A stretch of 64,000 bases of DNA, from contig NZ_JAQWGB010000101.1 in NCBI RefSeq assembly GCF_029238425.1, forward strand, positions 1 to 64,000, given 5' to 3'. Position numbers and translations under genes: made by a program. Numbering within the stretch: position 1 is the stretch's first letter; every line of letters starts with the position of its first letter. Below are positions 1-8,896 of the stretch, piece after piece. The notes under the pieces are model-generated. The model was not told the origin of the DNA, ran no database searches, and saw only the letters and a list, made by a program, of their open reading frames with translations. The stretch is from Flavicella sp. GTDB taxonomy: Bacteria; Bacteroidota; Bacteroidia; Flavobacteriales; Flavobacteriaceae.

Positions 1-310
1 ACTTGGTTTAATTAGTTTAATCATTATTTGGTTTTTAAGTTTGTTGGTTGGTACTTATAATCTTATAAACAATTGAAGAGCTAAGTGGCTCCTATTTTGT
101 TTAAACTGATTTTAGAAAAACTACTTTCTGAAAAAAAGTGATTCAATTGATGTTTTTTAGTTTTAATCATATGGGGTAGGATTGAATATTCTAAATATAA
201 TCCCCATATAAAAAAGACATGTCCTTCGCAGTAAAAAAAGAATACTAAACCATAAAGCCTGAATTTACTACCATTTATACACAAAATGTAGTTCTCAGTC
301 TACTGGAAAC
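1..310. other. Intergenic stretch at window edge, no gene seen
   Basis: AT-rich sequence beyond the 3' end of the GH110-like gene. The only ORF here (67 aa, minus) has an unnatural, aromatic-rich, low-complexity translation with no recognisable family and no promoter or start context. I see no RNA gene or repeat in it. Confidence 0.5.
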
Positions 311-335
311 AAAAAACCTCACCATAATGGTGAGG
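311..335 (-). terminator. Rho-independent terminator of the carrageenan-type operon
   Basis: An 8-bp perfect stem (CCTCACCA/TGGTGAGG) with a 3-nt loop is followed on the minus strand by six T. It lies about 55 nt past the stop of the last gene of the leftward operon. Confidence 0.85.
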
Positions 336-389
336 CCTTCTTCTAATCTAACAAACTAATTAACTTACTAATCTTATTTATTTGCAATT

Positions 390-2198
390 CTATTTAAAAC
401 CTTTGTTTCTTTTTACAACAATATTTTCTTCGGACACAGCATCTGTTTTTACCATTATCGTGTTTTTAACTTTACCGATGTACTTGTTTTTATACAACTT
501 GACATCCTTACAATTTTCAAATTCAAACACAGGAGCATTTGGATATAAAGACTCAGCATCATTTGTTTTAGTTATTGTATTTCCTTCAATCAACAATCCT
601 TCTGCTCTGTCTGCCCAAACTACTCTCTTATCAAAGTTTTCAATGGTATTGTTTACAAACCTAATGTTTTTATCATAGGTTATACTTTGATCAAAAGATG
701 CACCTAACCTAGGGGTAACTCTTAATACTGCATGCTCAGATCCACTATAGGCGCAATATTTAAATCTGTTATTCTGAATCAATACATCACCCACTGCTCC
801 AGATTCATACCAGAAATAAGATTCCCCTCTTAATAGAATTGAAGACATCATTGATGATAAATCATTATCTTCTATCACAACTTTTAAGGGGGTTTTAAAA
901 ATAATATTTCTAGCTCTATGATTTCTTATTGTACACCCCCTCATAGTAAATTCTGGATTCCACGTTTTATTTTCAAGGATATCACCAACTGCCAAATTAT
1001 TCGGAATCGCATTTTTAAAAGTTATATCAGAATACCTATCATTCACATAAGTAACTTTTGCAACTGTATTTAAAGGTCCACGCGAAGGGTCTGGATTTTG
1101 AATAAACCAAACCTCATCATTAGCTTCGGTAAATTCAAATCCCATTTGTTCAAAATGCTGCAATTTTACTCTTACAGTTTTTGAATTGATTATTTTATCT
1201 ACGCTAACATAGGTTCCATGTACATTAGTACCATCATCTAACATATTTTCAAAACGACAGTTTTCTATTAAAATAGCCCCTTTACAATTTGCAAAATGCG
1301 TTGCATCCGCTATGGTAGAAACGACTCTATCTGAATTTTCAGGAAGTACTATATTTGAATTTAAAATTGAAATCCCATCAGTTCTCTCAAATAAAAACCC
1401 CATTCCCAAAGCATGATGGATGGTAATTTGATCAAATAATATATTTGAAGAAGTTGTTACTTGAAAGGCTGGCGCATATCTATTTTGACCATGTCCTCCT
1501 TTAGAATGTAAAATAGTTCCAACTTTTGGATATTGTTTTCTTTCTTCATGAATTCTTAATACTCCATTGGGTCTTTTTTCTACCCAACGAGGTCTGCTCC
1601 CAAAATCCCAAGCCCCATGTCCTACTGCTTTGCTTTTCTTATCAAATTCTAAAGTACTCCCTAATTCATCAAAATGAAAACCATCAATATTTGGAAACAT
1701 AATTCTCCCTTTCGCTAACTTCCAAGAAAACCCTTTTGTATAAGGTTTGATATCAATCCAATTTTCTTGTTTATTGACTTTCAAAACATCTCCTTGAAAA
1801 GAAAATGGCACGTCCCAATCTATCGTGATGTTTTTTACAGAGACATTTTTACATTTTTCAAACTGAAAAGGAGCTTCTTGACCATGAAAAATAAATTTAG
1901 CTCCATTTCCTTCTATTTCAACAGAGGTGAAATTTTCAAAACGAAAAATAATTTTTTTCAATCCATTCCCATGATTGGTAATAAAACAATATTTATCCAT
2001 CGCATAGGTAGGCATAAAAAGATAGGTGCCTTTTTCAAAGATAATTTTCACTTCCTTGTCTTGAATAGCATTCAATTTATCTCTCAATATTTGGGTCATA
2101 TCACCCTCGGCATTATTTATATGTATGATCTCTTTGGCTTCAGCTGTAAACGCTAAACAAAGGATAAAAATTATGGGTACTAAAAATTTAAGTCTCAT
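390..2198 (-). CDS. GH110-type alpha-galactosidase (right-handed beta-helix)
   Basis: A secreted 602-aa protein with an N-terminal signal peptide (about residues 1-21) and a body of parallel beta-helix repeats. Short runs such as NITIDWD, SNILFDQITIHHA, AILIENCRFENM and DVLIQNNRFKY recur through it. The segment from about 297 to 330 (DATHF..., then LDDGTNVHGTY) resembles the signature region of GH110 exo-alpha-1,3-galactosidases, and its acidic residues are the candidate catalytic ones. Family knowledge: a marine GH110 enzyme is reported to act on carrageenan-derived alpha-1,3-galactosyl units. Here it is the last gene of an operon with sulfatases and a lambda-carrageenase-like protein, which supports an exo-galactosidase acting on desulfated oligosaccharides in the periplasm or at the surface. 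The family call rests on motif recognition only; another beta-helix glycosidase or lyase is the alternative. Confidence 0.75.
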   Translation of the reverse strand: MRLKFLVPIIFILCLAFTAEAKEIIHINNAEGDMTQILRDKLNAIQDKEVKIIFEKGTYLFMPTYAMDKYCFITNHGNGLKKIIFRFENFTSVEIEGNGAKFIFHGQEAPFQFEKCKNVSVKNITIDWDVPFSFQGDVLKVNKQENWIDIKPYTKGFSWKLAKGRIMFPNIDGFHFDELGSTLEFDKKSKAVGHGAWDFGSRPRWVEKRPNGVLRIHEERKQYPKVGTILHSKGGHGQNRYAPAFQVTTSSNILFDQITIHHALGMGFLFERTDGISILNSNIVLPENSDRVVSTIADATHFANCKGAILIENCRFENMLDDGTNVHGTYVSVDKIINSKTVRVKLQHFEQMGFEFTEANDEVWFIQNPDPSRGPLNTVAKVTYVNDRYSDITFKNAIPNNLAVGDILENKTWNPEFTMRGCTIRNHRARNIIFKTPLKVVIEDNDLSSMMSSILLRGESYFWYESGAVGDVLIQNNRFKYCAYSGSEHAVLRVTPRLGASFDQSITYDKNIRFVNNTIENFDKRVVWADRAEGLLIEGNTITKTNDAESLYPNAPVFEFENCKDVKLYKNKYIGKVKNTIMVKTDAVSEENIVVKRNKGFK

Positions 2199-2352
2199 TT
2201 TCCTAAAATATTTATAATATAAAACTAAAGGCTTTTACTGAATCAAAATACATCAATTCTACCTCCGATTGAAAACAAATTAACCCATTCTTAAACTCTG
2301 AAATGTAGGTAAAGGTTCATTACTTGTTACTGCGAGTACAAAAAAACAAAAA

Positions 2353-3735
2353 TCACATTTCCGTAATTATCTTCATCATACGTTTTACCATCTTTGGATT
2401 TTTATCGGCAATATTATTTTCTTCAGAAATATCTTTTGACAAATCATACAACTCCAAAGGCATTTTTCTTTCAGGTGATTTCTTTGTTTTCTTATACCAA
2501 TTTAAAACACCTTTCCATTTTCCAATTCTTATGGCTTGATGGTAAATTTTATAAGATTCAATTCTCCAAAAAAGGTATTCATGTTCCTTTTGATCCTTAA
2601 TCTTTCCTCTAAGAGTTGGCAAAAATGAAATACCATCACATTGCTCAGGAGTTTCCACATTCAAAATATCGGCAGCGGTAGCCATCACATCCCAAAAAGC
2701 ACTTGGATGATTTGTTTCAGATCCAGGTTGTATCACCCCCGGCCAATAGGCCAACATTGGTGTTCTAATTCCTCCTTCATACATATCTCTTTTCATCCCT
2801 CTAAAAACTCCTGTAGAGTTCCAAAACTCAGGATCATGACCACCCACATTATGAGCCCCATTATCACTGGTAAATATGATCAATGTATTTTCTAATTGTC
2901 CGTTTTCCTTTAACAAGTCGATAATTTCTCCAACCTGATTGTCTAAATGTTCAACCATAGCGGCAAAGGCAGCTACTGGATTCACAACATCTGGACATGG
3001 TTCGTCTTTGGCACTATACGTACCAATGACATCTTCAAATTGAGGTAGTTTTTTTCTCCATTTATCATGTAAATCTTTTGGCGCATGCATCGCTGCATGG
3101 GGTATTGCCGTAGGAATATAACAGAAAAAAGGCTTGTTTTCACTTGCATTTTTTTCAATAAAATCAAAAGCATTTTTCATGATTTCATCATGAACATAAG
3201 TACCAGGTTTCATTTTAATTTTTTCTCCATTATGGACCATACTGGTTGGATAATAAGTATGTGCCGCATACTGTGTTTTCCACCCATAAAACTCATCAAA
3301 ACCATTGTGTAACGGGCTTGCTTCGGTATCTAAATAAGTATATCCTAATCCCCATTTTCCAAAAGCCCCGGTTGCGTATCCTTGTTTTTTAAACAACTCA
3401 GGTAATACAGTCATTTCAGATTTCAAAGGTATTTCTTGAGGTGAATTTCCAATAATATGGTTATGTCCTGGATGCTGACCTGACATTAGCACCGCTCTAG
3501 ACGGACTGCACACTGCATTCCCAGAATAATGATCTGTGAATTTTATTCCTTCATATCCTAATTTATCAATATTAGGTGTTTTCAATAATTTTTGACCATA
3601 AATACCTAAATCACCAATCCCCAAATCATCCGCCAATATGTAAATTACATTCGTTTTTTTTGATTGAGCGTATGCAAAGATGGAGGTGATTGCTAATAGT
3701 AAACACAGTATCGTTTTTTTGGGACTTAAATTCAT
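2353..3735 (-). CDS. Arylsulfatase, formylglycine-dependent (S1 family)
   Basis: A 460-aa sulfatase with a signal peptide ending near AYAQS, so exported. The active-site signature CSPSRAVLMSG (Cys about residue 76, converted to formylglycine) is the classical CxPxR motif. The N-terminal metal ligands are in LADDLG (about 35-39) and further ligands in FTSDNGAHN. It hydrolyses a sulfate ester. Its place between the AraC regulator (33-nt gap) and the GH110-like gene points to a galactan sulfate, inferred to be carrageenan. It needs a sulfatase-maturating enzyme, not seen in the window. The C-terminus (MKIITEM) is slightly shorter than many relatives but nothing shows it is broken. Confidence 0.9.
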   Translation of the reverse strand: MNLSPKKTILCLLLAITSIFAYAQSKKTNVIYILADDLGIGDLGIYGQKLLKTPNIDKLGYEGIKFTDHYSGNAVCSPSRAVLMSGQHPGHNHIIGNSPQEIPLKSEMTVLPELFKKQGYATGAFGKWGLGYTYLDTEASPLHNGFDEFYGWKTQYAAHTYYPTSMVHNGEKIKMKPGTYVHDEIMKNAFDFIEKNASENKPFFCYIPTAIPHAAMHAPKDLHDKWRKKLPQFEDVIGTYSAKDEPCPDVVNPVAAFAAMVEHLDNQVGEIIDLLKENGQLENTLIIFTSDNGAHNVGGHDPEFWNSTGVFRGMKRDMYEGGIRTPMLAYWPGVIQPGSETNHPSAFWDVMATAADILNVETPEQCDGISFLPTLRGKIKDQKEHEYLFWRIESYKIYHQAIRIGKWKGVLNWYKKTKKSPERKMPLELYDLSKDISEENNIADKNPKMVKRMMKIITEM

Positions 3736-3768
3736 TTTGATAATTTACGAGTTCTTATTTCTATAAAC

Positions 3769-4641
3769 CTACAATTTTTTCTCGTAGGCAATTCTTTCTC
3801 TATATATTTTCGGTGTTTCACTTTGAACTATTTTAAACTGTTTGTTAAAATTAGTAATGGATGGAAAACCAACCTCCATAGCAATTTCTGAAATAGATTT
3901 ATTTGTAGATACCAAAAGTTTTGCTGCATTTCTAATACGCACCTCATTCAAAAATTTCACAAAAGATTTATTCGTCAAATTTTTAAAATACCTGCAAAAA
4001 GAATTCTCTGTCATACAGGCTATTTCTGCCACATCTTTTAATGAAATACTCGATGCATAATTGATAGATATAAACTTCATTACTTCATCTAACTTAGATC
4101 CATTTTCTGAAGAGTATTGTCTCATATCCAAAGTAGAAATTTGCTTTTCAATTTTTTCTTGAGATAATTCATGCAACAAAGAAAGCAGCTCAATTGATTT
4201 TTCTGGCGCATTCAAATTATCAAATCCCAACAACCTATCTTTAAATTCCTGAGAAGTTTCTTTAGAAAACAACACTCCTAAATCTGCCGATTTCAGCATA
4301 TCCTTTACAACATAAAATTCTGGATTTTCAAACACTCCTTTTCCAATAAAATCCTTCAAAAATTTAATTACTACTATTTTCACATTGGAATCAGCATCTA
4401 TTTTTGACGATAAATCATTCCTCCACAAATGTGGCAAATACGCACCTACCAAAACTAGCTCACCTTCATTAAACTCTTGAACACTATCTCCAACAAAACG
4501 AATTCCACTTCCCTTTGAAACATACAATAATTCGTACTCTTTATGATAATGCCAAGAAGCATCTAAGCACGGTTGATCATATTGATAGGATAAAAGTTTT
4601 TCACTAAAAAAACTTTTAGATTGTTTTAATTGTAATTTCAT
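3769..4641 (-). CDS. AraC-family transcriptional regulator with cupin sensor domain
   Basis: A 290-aa cytoplasmic regulator. Residues 1-120 form a cupin-like sugar-sensing domain (HYHKEYELLYVSKGSG, then VGAYLPHLWRND). Residues about 185-285 are two helix-turn-helix units of AraC type (SLKDVAEIACMTENSFCRYFK and SISEIAMEVGFPSITNFNKQFK). It lies inside the leftward operon, 24 nt after the 982-aa lambda-carrageenase-like gene and 33 nt before a sulfatase, so it probably tunes this locus in response to a sugar breakdown product. The effector is unknown. It acts beside, not instead of, the HTCS encoded upstream. Confidence 0.9.
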   Translation of the reverse strand: MKLQLKQSKSFFSEKLLSYQYDQPCLDASWHYHKEYELLYVSKGSGIRFVGDSVQEFNEGELVLVGAYLPHLWRNDLSSKIDADSNVKIVVIKFLKDFIGKGVFENPEFYVVKDMLKSADLGVLFSKETSQEFKDRLLGFDNLNAPEKSIELLSLLHELSQEKIEKQISTLDMRQYSSENGSKLDEVMKFISINYASSISLKDVAEIACMTENSFCRYFKNLTNKSFVKFLNEVRIRNAAKLLVSTNKSISEIAMEVGFPSITNFNKQFKIVQSETPKIYRERIAYEKKL

Positions 4642-4664
4642 TTACTCACAGTTTACCTTTCCAT

Positions 4665-7613
4665 TTATAGAGCACTTGGAAGCTCTACATCAATAAAACG
4701 AAAAGTTCCACATGGAATATCAACTTCAATGGTAGTTGCATTCGCATCAAAAGATTTTCCGTCTAGTATATCTGTTACTTTAGTTGGGTTTATCGTATTA
4801 AAAGTAACTTTAGCGATTCGGTCATTTGGATTCAAATAACCTCCGTCAATAATTGTCAATCTCAAATGTGTTGGTGATGTTTGTGCAACAACCCAAGCTA
4901 CATCTCCTTCTACCGTAATTGGCAACAGACTTGATTTAGATTCAATTTCTGCTTTTACCGTAGTATAATAAGTATCCGCGGCATATGTTTGTGTGCCATC
5001 AGAAGAATAATAATGTCTTCCGTCAGTTATATATTCCGTCATCATATTCTCATATATCGGATGTAAATTATCTTTTAATTTCCCTCTCGTTGCAGTTTGA
5101 TTAGAGAAAACTCCTTCCTGGGGAGGCGTAATCAAAACCAACCCGTTTGGATAATTTGGCAAATAGTTTTGCCTCCTATCCTTTACATTTCCGGCATAAT
5201 TAGAGAAATCCCATGGATTCACTTTGGCTGCCATCCAAGTTGAATTTTGTCTACTGAATACAAATGGATTGTTTTCTTCAAATTCTTTATCATAAAAAAT
5301 AGACCATTTCAAACTACTCCCCTCTTCTATATAATGAGTGTCAGGATTCTGCATACTGACATGGACAGGAGAATAACTTAATATTTCATTTCTTTTTGGC
5401 ACATACAAAGCGCCTTTTGCAACCAACTCCCATAAAAAACTCATGTATTCAGGATATACAGGAAAATTATTGATGTACTGAGCTCCACTAGCCATGTGGT
5501 ACATCATATGACGTAAAAAGTGATTTGGAAAACGTTGATGTGAATGTTGTCGTGACCTATCAAAACTAGGGTTGTCTGGTACAGAACGTGTTCCCCAACT
5601 ATCCACAGCTCCACTGGCCCAAACTCCTGACCTACCTGCAATACTTATGTCCATTGCTTTGTCGGTTGTCTCCTCCATCGAAGGGACAAATATCTCTGCA
5701 TAATCACCATCAAGGGCTTTTTCCCACATGGGCATGTAAATATTTCCTTGCCAAAAATTATGCTTTGTTCTTACAAAAATATTTGTGTTTTTAGATTTCG
5801 AGTATTCTGCCAATGGATAAAACAAATCTTCAATTACCCATGCAAAATCTTCTGATTCATCTTCTAATTCAGGGTAAATTAAAACTGTTTTTTTACCGGC
5901 TGCATGATCGATTACTTTTTTGGTTGTTTCCAACTGAAACATATATGGGTCATTTCCATGACCTCCCCAATAGGCAACTCCTTCTTCTCCATCATACCAT
6001 GGAGTAATTAAACCTAAACATTGCTCTTGTGTATAGGTATACTGACGTCTTCCATCTATTTTATTCTTATATTTTTCATTCTCCATTCCAGATCTGTCCC
6101 AATCCTCAGCTTTGTTTGTATGATCTCCTCCTAAGAAAATTGGACTGTTATAATTTGCCTTGATGTTATCGGCTACCTGCTTTGCTACTCCTGACTCGAT
6201 ACTTTCCGTCATCATATAAACCGGAACGGGTTCTCTTTCATAATCTGGTCTTGAATAACTAGCTAAATTTGTTCTAGCGGATGCTGTATTATCAATGATA
6301 TCTTGAATTTTTCCTTCTGGAGAAATATTTTCATAGGCCGTTTTCCATCCAGAAATTTCTGTATTTAAAACATGAATACAGCTTCCTCCACTTTGTACAC
6401 TTGCCAATATCAACTTATCGCCATCTTTCCATAAATCATTAAAAGCGTAAAAACATTCTAACTCCTCTTTCCCGGAACCATCCAGAGCAGTATCTAATAA
6501 AAACATATGATTTCCGGAAATAGATACATATTTACCCACATTATCTTCCTGAATCATTTCTGTTTGAGTTACAAAATACCCAAACCCCATACCTGTATGA
6601 GTATACCTCACTAAATCATCCGCGGTTGCATCAATATCAACTCTAACAATCTCTGCACTTTTATAATGAGCAGAGGTACCCATTACTATTTCTTCAGATC
6701 CATCTTTATCTAAATCACTGACCTTTAAATCTCCTAAAACTGTATTGGCTGATAATTTGATGATTTTATAAGGAGTATCCTCAAAAGCATTGAACAAATA
6801 AATACTTCCTTTACCTTGCATATGGTTATTGCTTCCATGTACCGCCAAAACTTCATTTCCATCTTGTTTTTTAATGGGACGTAAAAAGTTTGCATAATGA
6901 AGGAATTTATACTTGGCATCCACTCCTCCCCATGGTTTCTCTTCACTATACGTTGAAGAATGAATATTTTTCAACATAGCACCGGTATTCGACAAATAAG
7001 ATATACTCAAGTCCATTCCACCGCATACTATATAAGTTGACCCGTTGCTTGTAACCGTACATACAGAGTACATTGGAGTATCATTTCTCTTGTATTCCCA
7101 TTTTGTTTCTCCAGTTACACCATCCAAACAATAAGCCGTTCCATCGGCATTGGCAACAAGCACTTCATCTTTTCCATCTGCATCAATATCATCACACCAT
7201 ATATCATGAATCATATAACCCGAGAGGTTATTTTTCCATAAGATATTTCCACCATATGATACCCCCATTACAATTCCGTCATAAGAAGCAGCGACCAAAT
7301 ATTTTTGTGAATCTTTCACAGCAGTTCTTACTTTCATGATAGTATGTCCCGTGTTGATACTATAGTAGGCTGATTTTTTATATTCAGAATAATTACTGAA
7401 TTTCATACTATAAGAACCGGATGCTGATTTTTCATCGGTTGGAGAGAAATTATCAGAATGGTCTGTATTCCATCCTTTTCCATTCTCTTCAAAATCATAA
7501 AGAGCTTCCGTATTTGATAGCGCTTTTTTCTGTTGCGCCGACACATTCATTAATCCAAAAACAAGAAGTACTACTCCTAAGATACATTTTATTTTCATTT
7601 CAGTATTTGTCAT
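4665..7613 (-). CDS. Lambda-carrageenase-like GH150 protein (beta-propeller plus catalytic module)
   Basis: A 982-aa secreted protein. The signal peptide is best formed from the internal start MKIKCILGVV (start near 7598), ending at SAQQ. Residues about 30-85 look like a small jelly-roll segment (YDFEENGKGWNTDHSDNF). About 90-430 are FG-GAP/PQQ-type propeller blades with Asp-rich loops (DDIDADGKDEVLVANADG, DLDKDGSEEIVMG). About 460-980 is a separate module with AYWGGHGNDPY, VLIYPELEDES and FVPSMEETTDKAMDIS. GH150 lambda-carrageenase is described as an N-terminal propeller joined to an unrelated catalytic module at similar length, and I recognise this module as that type. Predicted role: endo-hydrolysis of beta-1,4 linkages in lambda-carrageenan. 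The adjacent sulfatase and GH110 genes agree. The substrate is untested here. Confidence 0.75.
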   Translation of the reverse strand: MTNTEMKIKCILGVVLLVFGLMNVSAQQKKALSNTEALYDFEENGKGWNTDHSDNFSPTDEKSASGSYSMKFSNYSEYKKSAYYSINTGHTIMKVRTAVKDSQKYLVAASYDGIVMGVSYGGNILWKNNLSGYMIHDIWCDDIDADGKDEVLVANADGTAYCLDGVTGETKWEYKRNDTPMYSVCTVTSNGSTYIVCGGMDLSISYLSNTGAMLKNIHSSTYSEEKPWGGVDAKYKFLHYANFLRPIKKQDGNEVLAVHGSNNHMQGKGSIYLFNAFEDTPYKIIKLSANTVLGDLKVSDLDKDGSEEIVMGTSAHYKSAEIVRVDIDATADDLVRYTHTGMGFGYFVTQTEMIQEDNVGKYVSISGNHMFLLDTALDGSGKEELECFYAFNDLWKDGDKLILASVQSGGSCIHVLNTEISGWKTAYENISPEGKIQDIIDNTASARTNLASYSRPDYEREPVPVYMMTESIESGVAKQVADNIKANYNSPIFLGGDHTNKAEDWDRSGMENEKYKNKIDGRRQYTYTQEQCLGLITPWYDGEEGVAYWGGHGNDPYMFQLETTKKVIDHAAGKKTVLIYPELEDESEDFAWVIEDLFYPLAEYSKSKNTNIFVRTKHNFWQGNIYMPMWEKALDGDYAEIFVPSMEETTDKAMDISIAGRSGVWASGAVDSWGTRSVPDNPSFDRSRQHSHQRFPNHFLRHMMYHMASGAQYINNFPVYPEYMSFLWELVAKGALYVPKRNEILSYSPVHVSMQNPDTHYIEEGSSLKWSIFYDKEFEENNPFVFSRQNSTWMAAKVNPWDFSNYAGNVKDRRQNYLPNYPNGLVLITPPQEGVFSNQTATRGKLKDNLHPIYENMMTEYITDGRHYYSSDGTQTYAADTYYTTVKAEIESKSSLLPITVEGDVAWVVAQTSPTHLRLTIIDGGYLNPNDRIAKVTFNTINPTKVTDILDGKSFDANATTIEVDIPCGTFRFIDVELPSAL

Positions 7614-7715
7614 TTAGGTTGGGTTCAATGACAAATAACTACCAAACTAATAAAAAGGCTGTCTCCAATAGTTTTTAATATGTGCTTAACAGTAAATCTA
7701 AATTACTATAAGACA

Positions 7716-7753
7716 CAAAAAAATCCGGTAAGATCAATAAGACCTTACCGGAT
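7716..7753 (-). terminator. Rho-independent terminator after the ThuA-like gene
   Basis: A perfect 10-bp stem (ATCCGGTAAG/CTTACCGGAT) with an 11-nt loop is followed on the minus strand by seven T, 22 nt past the ThuA-like stop. It suggests the 982-aa gene downstream has its own promoter in 7614-7715. Confidence 0.85.
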
Positions 7754-7774
7754 ATATAGTGTTTTTTTAATGTT

Positions 7775-8728
7775 TTATTTTTTCAACTCAAAAGGGCGTC
7801 GAGAAGATTTTGACTCACTTGGAAAGTCAGCTGGAATCTTTTGAGTTACTTTTCCCGTAGCCGCCCACTCTACCCCACGTAAAAAAGAAACCTGAAAACC
7901 TACGCTCTCAAATGACAATGCATCATGTCCTAAAGTGGTATGAAAAATTTTTCCTTTTCCATAATCAAGCACCATTAAAACAGGTTCATGTCTATCGGTT
8001 GGTGCTTTTCCAGAAGCATCTTTTCCTGTGGCTAAAATAGTCATATTTTCCGCTGGACCTCTTAACTTAGCATAACATTCATCCTTTGTTGTCAGCCAAA
8101 CTTTAGGCATTCCTTTTGTAATGGGATGTTCTGCTCTTATCGTAACCGGAAATTCATTCTTTGGTCCATGAGCTCCAGATCCTCCAGGAGAATCATCACG
8201 TACCAACTCTCCATCATTTGTGTAATATACATAAGGACCATCTTTTTGATTTCTATTTCCCCAACCACCTAAACCAATCATTTGATTGTAAGCTGTCCAT
8301 TTTGGAAAAGAATTATCAGCGGCATGCACGGAGACAAATCCACCTCCTTTTTTCATGTATTTTTCAAATGCTTTCTGGGTTTTCTCAGGCCAATCTGCTG
8401 CTTTCCATCCAAAGTTAGAAACCACAACATCATACTTTTTAAATTTAGGCGCAAAATCTGGATCCGTTTTTGGGTTTTTAGAGCTTGTTCTTTCTCCAAT
8501 TCCAGCTAAAGGCAAATAGTCTTTTTTTCCTTCGGATTTCCACATAAAATTACTTCTTTCAATATCTACTTTAAACAAACCTGTTTCTTCTAGATATTGC
8601 TTCATCATAATCGTCGACATTGGCCAAACCCCATGGTTATTCTGTCCATCAACAATCAATACCTTTATTTGTGCTTGCAATAATGCTGTTGATAACAAAC
8701 ATACTAGGGCTATAATTACTCTATTCAT
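7775..8728 (-). CDS. ThuA-like (trehalose utilisation) domain protein, secreted
   Basis: A 317-aa protein with a signal peptide (cleavage about LLQAQ). The rest is a ThuA domain of class I glutamine amidotransferase-like fold: IKVLIVDGQNNHGVW at the start, DVVVSNFGWKAADWPEK, a GGGFVSVHAADNSF turn, and HPITKGMPKVW followed by LDYGKGKIFHTTLGHD. ThuA proteins are common next to glycoside hydrolases in Bacteroidota and Planctomycetes. They have been linked to sugar oxidation and isomerisation, but their chemistry is poorly defined. Here it lies between the two lambda-carrageenase-like genes with terminators on both sides, so it is probably transcribed alone as part of the same regulon. A role in handling a galactose or anhydrogalactose product is inference. 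Confidence 0.85.
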   Translation of the reverse strand: MNRVIIALVCLLSTALLQAQIKVLIVDGQNNHGVWPMSTIMMKQYLEETGLFKVDIERSNFMWKSEGKKDYLPLAGIGERTSSKNPKTDPDFAPKFKKYDVVVSNFGWKAADWPEKTQKAFEKYMKKGGGFVSVHAADNSFPKWTAYNQMIGLGGWGNRNQKDGPYVYYTNDGELVRDDSPGGSGAHGPKNEFPVTIRAEHPITKGMPKVWLTTKDECYAKLRGPAENMTILATGKDASGKAPTDRHEPVLMVLDYGKGKIFHTTLGHDALSFESVGFQVSFLRGVEWAATGKVTQKIPADFPSESKSSRRPFELKK

Positions 8729-8842
8729 TTCTATATAATTTTACCTTGAAAATTCAAAAAGTGAAATTAAGATATTTATACGAGGAAACGTTTCAAATTA
8801 TTTCATAGTGGTATTTTGAACACCGTGTAGTTGATTCACCCC

Positions 8843-8877
8843 CCAAAAAAAAGCGCTCTACATAATTTAGAACGCTT
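8843..8877 (-). terminator. Rho-independent terminator after the 899-aa gene
   Basis: A stem AAGCGcTCTA/TAGAaCGCTT (one mismatch) with a 7-nt loop is followed on the minus strand by eight T. It begins 20 nt after the stop of the 899-aa lambda-carrageenase-like gene. Confidence 0.8.
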
Positions 8878-8896
8878 TCGATAAATTTTAAAACAA

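Noticed and set aside
81-284. 67-aa minus-strand ORF at the window edge
   Set aside because: Low-complexity aromatic-rich translation, no family or start context; located beyond the terminator of the operon.
2353-2400. Premature end of the CSPSR sulfatase
   Set aside because: The C-terminus is a little short, but the sequence after the stop gives no convincing continuation in any frame.
5588-6007. Plus-strand ORFs (68 and 64 aa) opposite the 982-aa gene, and similar antisense ORFs elsewhere
   Set aside because: Antisense shadows of long conserved genes; translations rich in Leu/His/Pro/Gln with no domain.
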